Source: Fibrobacter sp. UBA4297
Lineage (GTDB): Bacteria; Fibrobacterota; Fibrobacteria; Fibrobacterales; Fibrobacteraceae
Length of the DNA stretch: 64,000 nucleotides
Direction of reading: 5' to 3'
NCBI RefSeq assembly: GCF_002394865.1
Contig: NZ_DGUZ01000006.1
Coordinates: 62,001 to 126,000 of the forward strand
Within the stretch, counting starts at the first letter, position 1, and the number at the start of each line of letters is the position of its first letter. Made by a program: the position numbers and the translations under genes. Below the pieces are notes generated by a model. That model ran no database searches. It worked only from the letters and a program-made list of their open reading frames with translations, and was not told the DNA's origin. Below are positions 1 to 8,757 of this stretch, piece by piece.

Positions 1-1951
1 CCATGGAGTCGTTGCGAGTTTCCTTGGCCTTGTACTGCTTGAGGAGCCATTCGAATTCCGTGAGGGATTCGTCAAGCTGGTTGGATTCCAGCAAGGACTG
101 AGCAAGCATACGGCTGATGAGCAAAATGTACTGGTGTTTCGGGAAGTCCTTCTTGAGCTTGCGGAGGACGTTCACGGCAACAGAGAACTGCTTGGCATCG
201 TAATGAACGATAGCGGCGTTGTATGCAAGTTCTGCAGCTTCCTTGTTCTTACCGAACTTGGCCATGTACTTATCGACCTGGTCGAAGTAAGCCTTGGTTT
301 CCGGCAAGTTGTATGCCTGGACGGCATCGTCGTTAGCCTTCGTCTTTCTTGCATTTTCGCGAGCCTGGTCCATCATGAGAACGGCGTTATAACCAGCTTC
401 ATCCTTGGAGAGGAGGTTGCCAGAACCCATTTCGCGACGGCCATAGCGGGTCGTATCGGTTTCAACAATCCAGTTGAACATCTTGGCAGCGTTAGCATGC
501 TGGCCCATTTCCTGATAGACGAGAGCGAGGTTGATGTGAACCTTGTATTCATCCCAGGTCGGTTCCTTGGCATAGCGCTTCAAGAATGCTTCATAAGCTT
601 CGATAGCCTTAGAATACTGTCTCTTGCCGCCTTCGATATCACCTTCCTTGGTGAGCTTGGCAGCCTGAGCGTGGTGATACTGCGGGATATCGAGCATAGC
701 GCCACGGATAGCCTTTTCAGCATTCTTCACAGATTCCGGATACTTCTGGTTCTTCTTGAACCAGGAGGAATTGCGGTCATAACGCTTCACGACTTCGTAA
801 CGATGTGCCTGAGCTTCTTCGAACTTCTGCTGCACGATCAAGATTTCGACCATGGCGATATCGGCGAGCGGAGCGTCGATGTAGTCCGGGTTGATACTCA
901 TCAAGCGCTTGAAGGACTGGACAGCTTCTTCGTTACGGTCATGGTCCTTGTTCTTCATACCGATACGGTAGTAGACGGAGTCCTTGAAAGCGACCTTCTT
1001 GTCTCTCAAGAAAGCTTCAGCTTCCTGAACACCACCACCTTCCAAGTCAGAGAATGCGGCAGCCATGAAGTCCATAGCTTCTGCGCGCAAGTCGTTCGGA
1101 TATTTGCCCTTGTCAGCACCAACGATGTAATCGAAGTACTGCTTAGCGGCAATTTCGTATTCGGCAGTGTTATAGTAAGATTCTGCCAAGTGGTACATGG
1201 CAAGAGCCGCTTCCTTACCCGTGAGGTTTTCAAAGCCAGTCACCTTCTTATAGGCACTGATAGCGTCCTTGAACTTACGGTTCATGAAGTGGTATTCAGC
1301 AATACGGAGCCATGCCTTCGGCACAAGACCGTTATCCGGGAAGTCCCTGACAAGCTGCATACGGAGCTTGTAAGCCTTGTCGTCTTCACCACTGGCTTCC
1401 TGCACTGCGGCAGCCTGGTAAATCACGGTCGGAGCCTTAGATTCCTTCGGATACTTGTCGATGTATTCAAGGAAGTAGCCCAAGGACTTCTGGTGATCGG
1501 CCTTCGGGAACTGGTTGATGTTAGCGCACTTTGCCGGCTTGTTATCACGGTCAGCGCACCATGCGACATCTTCTTCGTACTGGGCATTCTTGTCGAGGAA
1601 CAGCTTTTCTTCGAGCAAGAACTGGTAGTGACCAAGCTGCTGCAAGGAGCTTGCGCAACGGTTACTGACTTTGCCCTTGCAACGTTCTACCTGACGTTCC
1701 CATTCGGCAATAGCGTCACGCATGCCCTTTTCGTCAAGACCGCCAGAGCGGCAAGCCTGTTCGGCCTGGTTCTTTGCAACTTTATAGGAGCTGGCGCACT
1801 GTTCATAGCCAGAGTTGCCCTTTCCAATGGACTTGCACTTTGCAAGCAATTTCTTAGCTTCGTCCGTTTTTTCTTTACACGGATCCGATGCAGCAAAAGA
1901 TGTTCCAATCATGGAGCAAACGATTGCTGAGACGAGCAAAAGATTTTTCAT
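1..1951 (-). CDS. TPR-rich exported protein, C-terminus off the left edge
   Basis: The frame is open from an ATG at 1951 to the window edge, about 650 codons without a stop, so the C-terminus is missing. A strong AGGTGG ribosome site lies about 9 bases before the start. The protein begins with a Sec signal peptide (MKNLLLVSAIVCSMIGTSFA), then a Lys/Cys-rich stretch and many tetratricopeptide-like helical repeats (AYKKV, AAKQYFDYI, SFKRLM types). TPR proteins of this size are usually periplasmic or outer-membrane scaffolds. It is the last gene of a run with the beta-barrel/TPR protein and the OmpA protein upstream; the gap to the former is only 46 bases, which suggests one operon and one complex. 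The exact function is unknown. The opposite strand is also open here, but it lacks a signal peptide and is an antisense shadow. Confidence 0.8.
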   Translation of the reverse strand, partial: MKNLLLVSAIVCSMIGTSFAASDPCKEKTDEAKKLLAKCKSIGKGNSGYEQCASSYKVAKNQAEQACRSGGLDEKGMRDAIAEWERQVERCKGKVSNRCASSLQQLGHYQFLLEEKLFLDKNAQYEEDVAWCADRDNKPAKCANINQFPKADHQKSLGYFLEYIDKYPKESKAPTVIYQAAAVQEASGEDDKAYKLRMQLVRDFPDNGLVPKAWLRIAEYHFMNRKFKDAISAYKKVTGFENLTGKEAALAMYHLAESYYNTAEYEIAAKQYFDYIVGADKGKYPNDLRAEAMDFMAAAFSDLEGGGVQEAEAFLRDKKVAFKDSVYYRIGMKNKDHDRNEEAVQSFKRLMSINPDYIDAPLADIAMVEILIVQQKFEEAQAHRYEVVKRYDRNSSWFKKNQKYPESVKNAEKAIRGAMLDIPQYHHAQAAKLTKEGDIEGGKRQYSKAIEAYEAFLKRYAKEPTWDEYKVHINLALVYQEMGQHANAAKMFNWIVETDTTRYGRREMGSGNLLSKDEAGYNAVLMMDQARENARKTKANDDAVQAYNLPETKAYFDQVDKYMAKFGKNKEAAELAYNAAIVHYDAKQFSVAVNVLRKLKKDFPKHQYILLISRMLAQSLLESNQLDESLTEFEWLLKQYKAKETRNDSM

Positions 1952-1997
1952 CGTTCTCTATCCACCTATTATATCAAAATAAAGGGACGGGCCCGGA

Positions 1998-4217
1998 TTA
2001 CTCCAGGTCCTCCAAACCAGTATCTGTAGCGCTGCCACCAGAACCGGCAACCTTGGTTCTTGCAGTAGCCAATGTAAAGCCTGCGTCTTCCAAAATGCGC
2101 TTGCGGTTAGATTCAAAGCGGTCACTCTGGATAGATCTCTGCATGAACGATGCGTAATCTTCAATAGACTGGTTAGCCTTATTGAACGTCGGGCGCAAAG
2201 CTTCACGCTTGCTTTCCACACGCGGAGTCGGCAACTGACGAGCGAGATCCAAGGCAATCACCTGGACAGAATCGAACTGGCTCTGCATGGAATCATAAGC
2301 CTGACGGGCGCTGTCACGTGCAGCGACAGAGACAATCGGCTGTTCCGTGCGCTTCACGGCTTCTTCCAAAGCCGTGATTGCACCCTGGTAGTCCTTCTTC
2401 ATGAAGTGGCAGTAACCAATCACGAGGTAGGCTTCAGAAACGAGGAAGGATTCCGGAAGGTTAGAAATAATCCAGTTTGCATGCTTCATAGCTTCATCAG
2501 GCTTGTTAACCTTGAGGAAGGACCATGCAATACCGAGGCGAGCTTCGTCGAGCACCGGAGAGCCTTCCTTGACCTGACCATACATCTGAGCGGCAGCTGC
2601 GATGTCCGGCTTTTCGCCAGAGAAGAAGAGGTGGCCGAGCTTAACTCTTGCAGCGTCCTGCAAGTCAAGTTCGGACTTGTTGGACACCGGCTGTTCCGTA
2701 ATGTCACGGAAGCAGTTTTCAGCTTCGTCAAACTTGCTCATACGGCTGTTGGCAATACCCATTGTATAGCGAGCGTAGAAGTAGTTGGCGTTACCCGGAA
2801 GGATGGAGGAGAGCAGGTCGACAGATTCCTGATAGAGACCCTGTTCGAACTTGATCTGGCCAGCAACGTAGTCAGCGTCAGCCTTCACATCGCTTTCACC
2901 GAACTTCTGGGCAATGTTCTGATACTTGTTCATAGCTTCCGTGTACTTGCCTTCCTTATAGTCGATGTTCATCAACTGGAAGTGGTACTTGGCGCGCTGG
3001 TCACTCTGCGGGTAGCGCTTGATAGCGTCTTCGTAGACAGACTTAGCAGCCTTGTGCATACGGAGGTTTTCGAAAGACTTAGCCTTGTAGAATGCAGCCT
3101 GGTCAACGAGGTGGAATGCCGGGTACTTGGTCTGGACCTTACCGAAAGCATAAGCAGCTTCGAGGAACTGACGGTTCAAGTACAGACGCATAGCAGCGCG
3201 GTAGTCGTTTTCAGGTTCGATCTTCAAACGGCGATAGCGTTCTTCACCGATCTTCTCTTCACGGGTATCACCGAAGCGAGAAGTCAGCTTAACAGCCCAC
3301 ACAAAGCCACGGTTCTTCTTGGCCCAGAGATCATCGTGAGACATTTCGAGGTCAAGAGCGAGGTAACGGAAGATGCTGACATCCTTGACGTTAACCGTAG
3401 CACCGATGACCGGGTAGCCTTCCTTCGTGAAGCGGGCGCGGACACCGAGGTGAGAGGAGAGGTAATAGGTCAAGGAGAAGCTCATTTCGAGATTTGCACC
3501 CTTGCCACCTTCCTTAGAGTCATGGATAATGTCGATGAGGGAGAACTCGGCCTTCATTTCGAGAAGACGGTTGAATCCGCGATAGAACAACGAGATGTTG
3601 AGGTTCGTCGGAATCTTGTAAGCGTCATCGGCAGTCATGAGAACGAACTTGAAGCTACCGTCGCCATCAGCTTCGCTGACAGCCGGAGCAAGGAGGTTCT
3701 GCACGGCAACGCCAATGAGCAAGTAACCGTACTTCGAGGAAGCGAGCGGGTTCCAGCTCAAGCCCACGTCTGCACCGACAGTGAGCTGCTTGAGTTCATC
3801 GAACTGGTTGATGTACAACACATCAAGGTTGACACCGAGAGAAAGCAAGTGGAAGAGCCTGTAAGCGTAACCGAACTGAACGGCAATTTCGCTATAGGAT
3901 TCGCCACCTTCAATGGATGCACCGTTTTCGAAAAGAGAAATGCCCCAAGTGTGCTTGTAGTCAATCGGGTACGTCAAGCTGACGTATTCCTGGCTTGCTT
4001 CACCACTAATGGTGCTAAAGAATGCAGCGCTGAATTCAAGCTGATCAGTTTCAGAAATTCCAGCCGGGTTCACATACATCGCGGTGTTGCCGCCAAATTC
4101 GGCAAACCAGTCATTCTGCTGATACTTATTCGGCGTGTAGGTGGCCTCTGCAAACAAAGAAGTGCTGGCTACGGCAAGTCCAATCGCGGACGTCTTGATG
4201 AAACTAGTACGCATCAT
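1998..4217 (-). CDS. Outer-membrane beta-barrel (PorV/UPF0164-like) fused to TPR repeats
   Basis: 739 residues from the ATG at 4217. An AGGAG site at 4224-4228 favours this ATG, or the one at 4214, over the in-frame GTG at 4220. The N-terminus carries a signal peptide ending near SLFAEA. Residues about 25-330 alternate like a beta-barrel and contain the GGNTAMYVNPAGIS signature typical of PorV/UPF0164/FadL-like outer-membrane proteins. Residues about 340-650 are TPR repeats (AAYAFGKVQ, YTEAMNKYQNIA, GAITALEEAVKR). The tail is low-complexity. A barrel fused to a large periplasmic TPR domain suggests an outer-membrane assembly or secretion platform, but the substrate is unknown. The upstream OmpA gene ends 11 bases before it, so the two are probably co-translated. 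Recognition of the family is moderate. Confidence 0.8.
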   Translation of the reverse strand: MMRTSFIKTSAIGLAVASTSLFAEATYTPNKYQQNDWFAEFGGNTAMYVNPAGISETDQLEFSAAFFSTISGEASQEYVSLTYPIDYKHTWGISLFENGASIEGGESYSEIAVQFGYAYRLFHLLSLGVNLDVLYINQFDELKQLTVGADVGLSWNPLASSKYGYLLIGVAVQNLLAPAVSEADGDGSFKFVLMTADDAYKIPTNLNISLFYRGFNRLLEMKAEFSLIDIIHDSKEGGKGANLEMSFSLTYYLSSHLGVRARFTKEGYPVIGATVNVKDVSIFRYLALDLEMSHDDLWAKKNRGFVWAVKLTSRFGDTREEKIGEERYRRLKIEPENDYRAAMRLYLNRQFLEAAYAFGKVQTKYPAFHLVDQAAFYKAKSFENLRMHKAAKSVYEDAIKRYPQSDQRAKYHFQLMNIDYKEGKYTEAMNKYQNIAQKFGESDVKADADYVAGQIKFEQGLYQESVDLLSSILPGNANYFYARYTMGIANSRMSKFDEAENCFRDITEQPVSNKSELDLQDAARVKLGHLFFSGEKPDIAAAAQMYGQVKEGSPVLDEARLGIAWSFLKVNKPDEAMKHANWIISNLPESFLVSEAYLVIGYCHFMKKDYQGAITALEEAVKRTEQPIVSVAARDSARQAYDSMQSQFDSVQVIALDLARQLPTPRVESKREALRPTFNKANQSIEDYASFMQRSIQSDRFESNRKRILEDAGFTLATARTKVAGSGGSATDTGLEDLE

Positions 4218-4228
4218 CACCTACTCCT

Positions 4229-5746
4229 TTACTTAATATCCGTGCGGATGAACTCGATACGACGGTTCTGCGCACGTCCTTCAGGTGTTTTGTTAGAAGC
4301 AACAGGCTTTGTATCGCCCATGCCCTGAGTTGTAATACGGCTTTCGGCAATGCCTTTTTCAACAAGGAAGTTCTTCACTGCATTAGCACGGTCTGCGGAG
4401 AGGACCATGTTCTTGTCCTTGTTACCGATGTTATCTGTATGACCAACGATTTCAAACGTGGCTTCAGGGAAGGTTTCCATGATATCGACAACCTTCATCA
4501 AGGAGATGTAGGAGTCCTGAGTAATCGTGGATTTACCAGATTCGAAGTTCACGCCTTCAAGAACGAAGACCTTTTTCGGCGGCTGCGGAACTTCGTCCGG
4601 GCAACCATCGTCGTCCTTGTAGTTGTTCAAAGATTCAGACTGTTCCGGGCAGAGGTCCACACCCTTACAGATGTGAGCGTACTGGGAGAGCATTCCCTTC
4701 GCTTCGACCCACGGGTCGCAAAGACCGTCGCGGTCGTTATCGGCATCCGGGCAGCCATCATCGTCCTGGAAGCCATCGAAGTCTTCGGCTTCTTCAGGGC
4801 AGTTGTCAAAGCCGGAGCAGACGCCAGCGTACTTTTCGGAGAGACCTTCTTCGGAAACCCACGGATCGCAAAGGCCATCGCCATCAGTATCCGGATTGCG
4901 AGTTTCTTCGACAGCTTCTTCTTCCTTAACGACGTCAGTTGCAGTAAGACCGATATCCAGCTTGCCCTTGCCGCGCTTGATCATCGGCGAGGTGGACTGG
5001 CAGAAGAAGTTCGGGTTGCCGAGAGACGGGCTGATGAACTTCGGGTCCAGGGAAACGTTCGTGCGGTTCACCTTGATGAACTGGTTGAACGGGTAGTAGT
5101 TCTTGTAGATGTTGTTGTATTCCACCTTCGTCTGACCGGCAGCCGGGTCAGCAAACACACCGTAGTAGTGGTTTTCCATGAAGATGTTGTTACGGGCGAC
5201 CAGGTTGGTCGGTCCCTTCAACGTGAGGCCGGAGTAGCCGTTGCGGAGCACGACGTTCTGTTCGATGTAGGCATCGAGAGACTTAGCACCCCAGGCGAGA
5301 ATGCCGGACCAGCGGTTGCCGTACACCACGTTGTTGCGGAGCCACGGCAGAGAAATGAAAGCACCGATACCCGTTGCATGGTTATCGATCACATAGCAAT
5401 GATGAATGTAGGGAGCTGCGTTTTCGCAAAGGATACCTTCAAGACCGTTCCTCACTGTGAAGTGCGACATTTCGGCGCCCGAAGTACCCATGACGGTCGG
5501 ACCTCTGCGGCCACCATCAATGATGGTAGACAATGGGTCCTCGCCCTTGAGAACAACACCCATGATCAAGGTGATGTTTTCGTTATAAACACCGCGTTTG
5601 ACAAGGATTGTATCCCCGGCATCCGCATTTCCGAGAGCATCTGCAATCTTTGCGAAATCGCCAGGCACGTTGATATTCTTTGCCATGGCGGTTCCTGAAA
5701 GAAGCATCGCCCCGGCCGTAATTAAGACCAGTTTCTTTAGGGTCAT
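4229..5746 (-). CDS. Parallel beta-helix / TSP3 / OmpA-domain envelope protein
   Basis: 505 residues from the ATG at 5746, preceded by GGAG at 5759-5762; a TTG at 5764 is in frame but would sit on the ribosome site. A signal peptide ends at AMAKN. Residues about 25-240 form a right-handed beta-helix (repeated N-N/V-V rungs such as ARNNIFMENHYYGVF). Two acidic calcium-binding thrombospondin-3-like repeats follow (DTDGDGLCDPWV and DNDRDGLCDPWV, each with paired cysteines and a DDDGCPD end). The last 120 residues are an OmpA peptidoglycan-binding domain with the GHTDNIG and RAQNRRIEF motifs. The protein probably anchors a surface structure to peptidoglycan. It is the first gene of the envelope operon ahead of the two TPR proteins. 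Confidence 0.88.
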   Translation of the reverse strand: MTLKKLVLITAGAMLLSGTAMAKNINVPGDFAKIADALGNADAGDTILVKRGVYNENITLIMGVVLKGEDPLSTIIDGGRRGPTVMGTSGAEMSHFTVRNGLEGILCENAAPYIHHCYVIDNHATGIGAFISLPWLRNNVVYGNRWSGILAWGAKSLDAYIEQNVVLRNGYSGLTLKGPTNLVARNNIFMENHYYGVFADPAAGQTKVEYNNIYKNYYPFNQFIKVNRTNVSLDPKFISPSLGNPNFFCQSTSPMIKRGKGKLDIGLTATDVVKEEEAVEETRNPDTDGDGLCDPWVSEEGLSEKYAGVCSGFDNCPEEAEDFDGFQDDDGCPDADNDRDGLCDPWVEAKGMLSQYAHICKGVDLCPEQSESLNNYKDDDGCPDEVPQPPKKVFVLEGVNFESGKSTITQDSYISLMKVVDIMETFPEATFEIVGHTDNIGNKDKNMVLSADRANAVKNFLVEKGIAESRITTQGMGDTKPVASNKTPEGRAQNRRIEFIRTDIK

Positions 5747-5930
5747 ACTGCTACGTTTCTCCAATCATAGAACACTTAAATTCGTTAAACATACGCTTGC
5801 CTGTTTGGCAAACACAAAACCCATGTGGGAATATACCTTCAAAAATGACTTTAGTCAAATACTTTTCGTCAAAAACGCCATTTTTCGTGTAAAAAATACA
5901 CAGGTATAGCCTCTAGGGAAAACTTATCTG

Positions 5931-6134
5931 TCAATCCTCGCTAGGAAGATCGTCCTCCTTCTCCTCCTCCTTTTTTGCACCTTGAATTGAAACGCGGATT
6001 TCCTGGCAGGTCTTCTTGATGTTTTGCAAGACCTTGCGCGCGCGCGTGCCAGCAGATTTGTTGCCGCGTTCGAATTTCTCGTATTCGCGTTTGAAATTTT
6101 CAATTTCTAGTTCGAGATCGTTTACTAAACTCAT
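5931..6134 (-). CDS. Histone H1-like (Hc1-type) small basic/acidic protein
   Basis: 67 residues from the ATG at 6134, with GGAG seven bases upstream; the in-frame TTG at 6140 is less likely. The core (KFERGNKSAGTRARKVLQNI followed by KKTCQEIR) matches the short histone H1-like proteins known from Bacteroidota and Chlamydiae, in which a GNKAAgxRaRk motif is conserved. The tail is strongly acidic (KKEEEKEDDLPSED), unlike the lysine-rich tails of most relatives. The likely role is nucleoid association. It stands alone between AT-rich spacers. Confidence 0.6.
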   Translation of the reverse strand: MSLVNDLELEIENFKREYEKFERGNKSAGTRARKVLQNIKKTCQEIRVSIQGAKKEEEKEDDLPSED

Positions 6135-6260
6135 AAGCAAACTCCAAAAAAAGATGCTTTTTGGAAAATAAATAAAGTTTTTGCTAAAAATTCGCCGTTT
6201 TGCAAAATTATGTTTACGTTTATAAACTATTACATAGATTTAGCACAATTCAACAACTTA

Positions 6261-7052
6261 TTAACAATGTGATAACCGCCACAGATTTTCGAGAGCCATC
6301 CAGCCAGCTTCACCGACATTTTCCGAGAAGTCATTTACGAACATGGCGATATGCGACTTAATGACTTCGCTATCATCGATTTGCGCTTTTTCGACGATAA
6401 ACGATGTCACAGGATTACACCTTTGACGGGCAATCTGGAGACTACGGCGAATTTCATTTTCAACGGATTCGATAGTTGCACTGCCCAGTTCCTTTTTTGC
6501 AACTGCAATTCCAAGAGGAATCGGAGAGCCTGTTTCCTGCTCCCAGTAGGCACCCAAGTCCTGCAAAAGGTGCAGACCATCACGTTTCCACGTAAAGCGG
6601 TGCTCGTGGATTGTCACGCCTTGGGGAATACTTTTGTGGAGGAGCCCCTGGTAAACCTCGTTAAAGAGGGCGTATTCGAGTTTTGGGGCATTTTTGAACT
6701 GATGGGCGTACCAGAACTTGAAAAGGAGCGCAGCGGTCGTATTTGCGCCCGGGAGGGTCGTCAAAAGTTCCGGATTGAACACATTAGACTGCGAAGAGAG
6801 CAAAAGCGGGCCACAGCCGTACCCGATTGCACCCCCGCAACCGAGGCAACGGTACGTATCGGCAATTTGAGGATAGACCTGAGCGCTAATCTTTGCGACA
6901 TCAAGTTCGCCACGCAAGACCATTTCGTTGAGCGTCTGGACATCGGCAAACGTGACTTTCCATTCAAACGGGGAATTTTCGAGACCGTGAAGTAAGGCTT
7001 CGTAAATGAAGGTGTCGTTAGGGCAAGTGGAAATACCGAGGGAGAGTTGCAT
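6261..7052 (-). CDS. mqnD: 1,4-dihydroxy-6-naphthoate synthase (futalosine pathway)
   Basis: 263 residues, the usual length for MqnD. The N-terminus shows the diagnostic STCPNDTFIYEALLHG motif, then DVQTLNEMVLRGELDVAKIS and the glycine-rich GCGGAIGYGCGPLLLSS, all typical of the periplasmic-binding-protein fold shared by MqnA and MqnD. The enzyme converts cyclic dehypoxanthinyl futalosine to 1,4-dihydroxy-6-naphthoate in menaquinone synthesis. It follows mqnB by 16 bases, so two futalosine-route enzymes are co-transcribed. No clear ribosome site precedes the ATG, which is consistent with coupling to the upstream gene. Confidence 0.92.
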   Translation of the reverse strand: MQLSLGISTCPNDTFIYEALLHGLENSPFEWKVTFADVQTLNEMVLRGELDVAKISAQVYPQIADTYRCLGCGGAIGYGCGPLLLSSQSNVFNPELLTTLPGANTTAALLFKFWYAHQFKNAPKLEYALFNEVYQGLLHKSIPQGVTIHEHRFTWKRDGLHLLQDLGAYWEQETGSPIPLGIAVAKKELGSATIESVENEIRRSLQIARQRCNPVTSFIVEKAQIDDSEVIKSHIAMFVNDFSENVGEAGWMALENLWRLSHC

Positions 7053-7068
7053 ATGCAGTAGGAAGTGG

Positions 7069-7782
7069 TTAGAACTTAGAACTTAGAGCCGTGCGGAGGG
7101 CTGCAAGTGCATCGGCAATGCGCCAAGTGGATTTGTCACGGGTGGTGGCAAAGTTGCTTACGGCGCGAATTTCGTAGCAGGGAATACAAAAGGCATGGCA
7201 AATCGAAAAACAGGCGGCACCTTCCATTGATTCGACATCGACATTGAAGTTTTCGCTACGTTCTTTTGCCATAGAGGCAGTCCCCGTGCAGCAGTTGACC
7301 GTAAACCCTGCTGCCGACCTTAGCCCAGAAAGCCAGGTGGGAACACCCCGCAACGACGAGGATTCGTAAACTTGTGCGTGCACGCTAGGCAAAGCGCCAT
7401 TTGTAGGATTTCCGCAAACCTTGTGCCACGGCGTAAACGTGCCATCGCATTCTACAACGCCAAGGTCCCCTACAATTTCGGAATCGACACGGACGACATC
7501 GCCGATTTCAAGACCGCGGTCCGGATAGGCGCCACAAATTCCAGCCTGCACTACATGCGTAAAAGGCCCCTCGGCGGCAAACCGAGAGAGCAAAACGGAT
7601 AAATTTGTTGCAAATTCCAACATTCCCACGCCGAGGACTACAGCAAAGCCACGGCTTTCAGGAAGTTCGATGATTTCGCCTAAACGAATGTTATTCTGGA
7701 CAAAGGATTTGCATTCTGGAAAGACGCCAAAGAATTCCACGTTTGAGGCAAAAGCAAACAAAGGAACAAAGTCGTTTTCCAT
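7069..7782 (-). CDS. mqnB: Futalosine hydrolase (nucleosidase family)
   Basis: 237 residues from the ATG at 7782, which has AAGGAC seven bases upstream; the frame is open 21 codons further but those overlap the previous gene. The protein has the phosphorylase/nucleosidase fold: a VVLGVGMLEFATNLSVLL segment, the HVVQAGICGAYPDRGLEIGD motif and a C-terminal VDVESMEGAACFSIC substrate-binding motif, with the conserved SN-ATTRDKSTWRI end. The family cleaves futalosine to dehypoxanthinyl futalosine and hypoxanthine. Placement directly before mqnD strongly supports MqnB over a generic MTA/SAH nucleosidase. Confidence 0.88.
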   Translation of the reverse strand: MENDFVPLFAFASNVEFFGVFPECKSFVQNNIRLGEIIELPESRGFAVVLGVGMLEFATNLSVLLSRFAAEGPFTHVVQAGICGAYPDRGLEIGDVVRVDSEIVGDLGVVECDGTFTPWHKVCGNPTNGALPSVHAQVYESSSLRGVPTWLSGLRSAAGFTVNCCTGTASMAKERSENFNVDVESMEGAACFSICHAFCIPCYEIRAVSNFATTRDKSTWRIADALAALRTALSSKF

Positions 7783-7792
7783 CGCAAAGTCC

Positions 7793-8749
7793 TTATTCGA
7801 GGCGTTCAACCTTTGTCGAAAGATCGGCCTCCAGTTCTGCAACACGGTCGAGGCTCAAGTTCCACGGGCGTTCAACTTCGCAGCGAGCACTCGCCACAGC
7901 AGTAGCCTTCGCCAAGCAGCTTTCAAAGCTCAGATTTTGTTCAAAAGCATAGAGCCAGCCCGCAAAGAACGAGTCTCCGGCACCAATGTCATTTTTGACC
8001 GTAATTGTAGGCGGTTGCAACTGGATGCCCTGGAACTTCTTTTCCATGAGGCGGAAGGCTCGCACCGGAGCATCCTCTTCGGTCACGACAAGGTTCTTGA
8101 TCGGGAGGCGTTCAAGGACTGCGGTCGCCGTCATCTTCCAGAACTGCGGGCTAGACTTCACCTGCGGAATGCCCATGCGTTCTAGGAGCTTGCAGTATTC
8201 CAGCATGTTGATTTTCAGGAGGTCCACGCCTTTTGCAAGGAGATCATCAATGCCGTCAATAGCGTCGACAAAGATATGCTTGTCGCTAAAGTCTAGGTCA
8301 TTGAACATCTTTGCGTTAAAGCCCTGCGGGAACGTTCCACACAAAGCAATGTATTGCGTTGAATCCCAATAATCGTTGAGCGTTTGTGCAAAATCGTCGT
8401 TCTCGGAATCCGCAAGAGTCGGAGACGGTTCCACGAGTTCCGTCGTGTCACCGTTGCAAGCAATCGTCGTGCAGATACGCGTATTCTCGCGAATCCAGAT
8501 TGGCACCTGCTGGATGCCGCAAGCAGAAAGCTCGTCAAAAATTTTTTCTCCGTTCCCGGCACCGAGGAAATGCATCAAACGGGGCGTGCCGCCCAAAAGC
8601 TGTAACACTCGGCAGCAGTTGATGCCCTTGCCCGATGCGTATTCCTTGACCTTCTGAATGCGGTGGACTTCGCCTGGAGTAAACTTGTCCAGAAAGAACA
8701 CCCTCTGCCAAGCAGGATTCAAACCGAGAACTAAGATTTCCCTTGACAT
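7793..8749 (-). CDS. PfkB-family sugar kinase (1-phosphofructokinase/LacC-like)
   Basis: 318 residues. An N-terminal GLNPAWQRVFFLD segment and SGKGINCCRVLQLLGG are the substrate motif of the 1-phosphofructokinase/tagatose-6-phosphate kinase branch. The C-terminal NDIGAGDSFFAGWLYAFEQ holds the catalytic aspartate and anion hole of PfkB kinases. The exact sugar phosphate cannot be told from sequence. It starts 8 bases after tyrS stops and ends 10 bases before mqnB starts, so it sits inside a four-gene run. There is no evident functional tie to its neighbours. Confidence 0.85.
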   Translation of the reverse strand: MSREILVLGLNPAWQRVFFLDKFTPGEVHRIQKVKEYASGKGINCCRVLQLLGGTPRLMHFLGAGNGEKIFDELSACGIQQVPIWIRENTRICTTIACNGDTTELVEPSPTLADSENDDFAQTLNDYWDSTQYIALCGTFPQGFNAKMFNDLDFSDKHIFVDAIDGIDDLLAKGVDLLKINMLEYCKLLERMGIPQVKSSPQFWKMTATAVLERLPIKNLVVTEEDAPVRAFRLMEKKFQGIQLQPPTITVKNDIGAGDSFFAGWLYAFEQNLSFESCLAKATAVASARCEVERPWNLSLDRVAELEADLSTKVERLE

Positions 8750-8757
8750 CGCTTACC

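Noticed and set aside
134..1930. 598-codon frame on the plus strand
   Set aside because: Antisense to the TPR protein, which has a signal peptide, ribosome site and TPR repeats. The plus reading has none and reflects codon bias.
2406..4328. 640-codon frame on the plus strand
   Set aside because: Fully antisense to the barrel-TPR gene, with no start signal and no recognisable domain.
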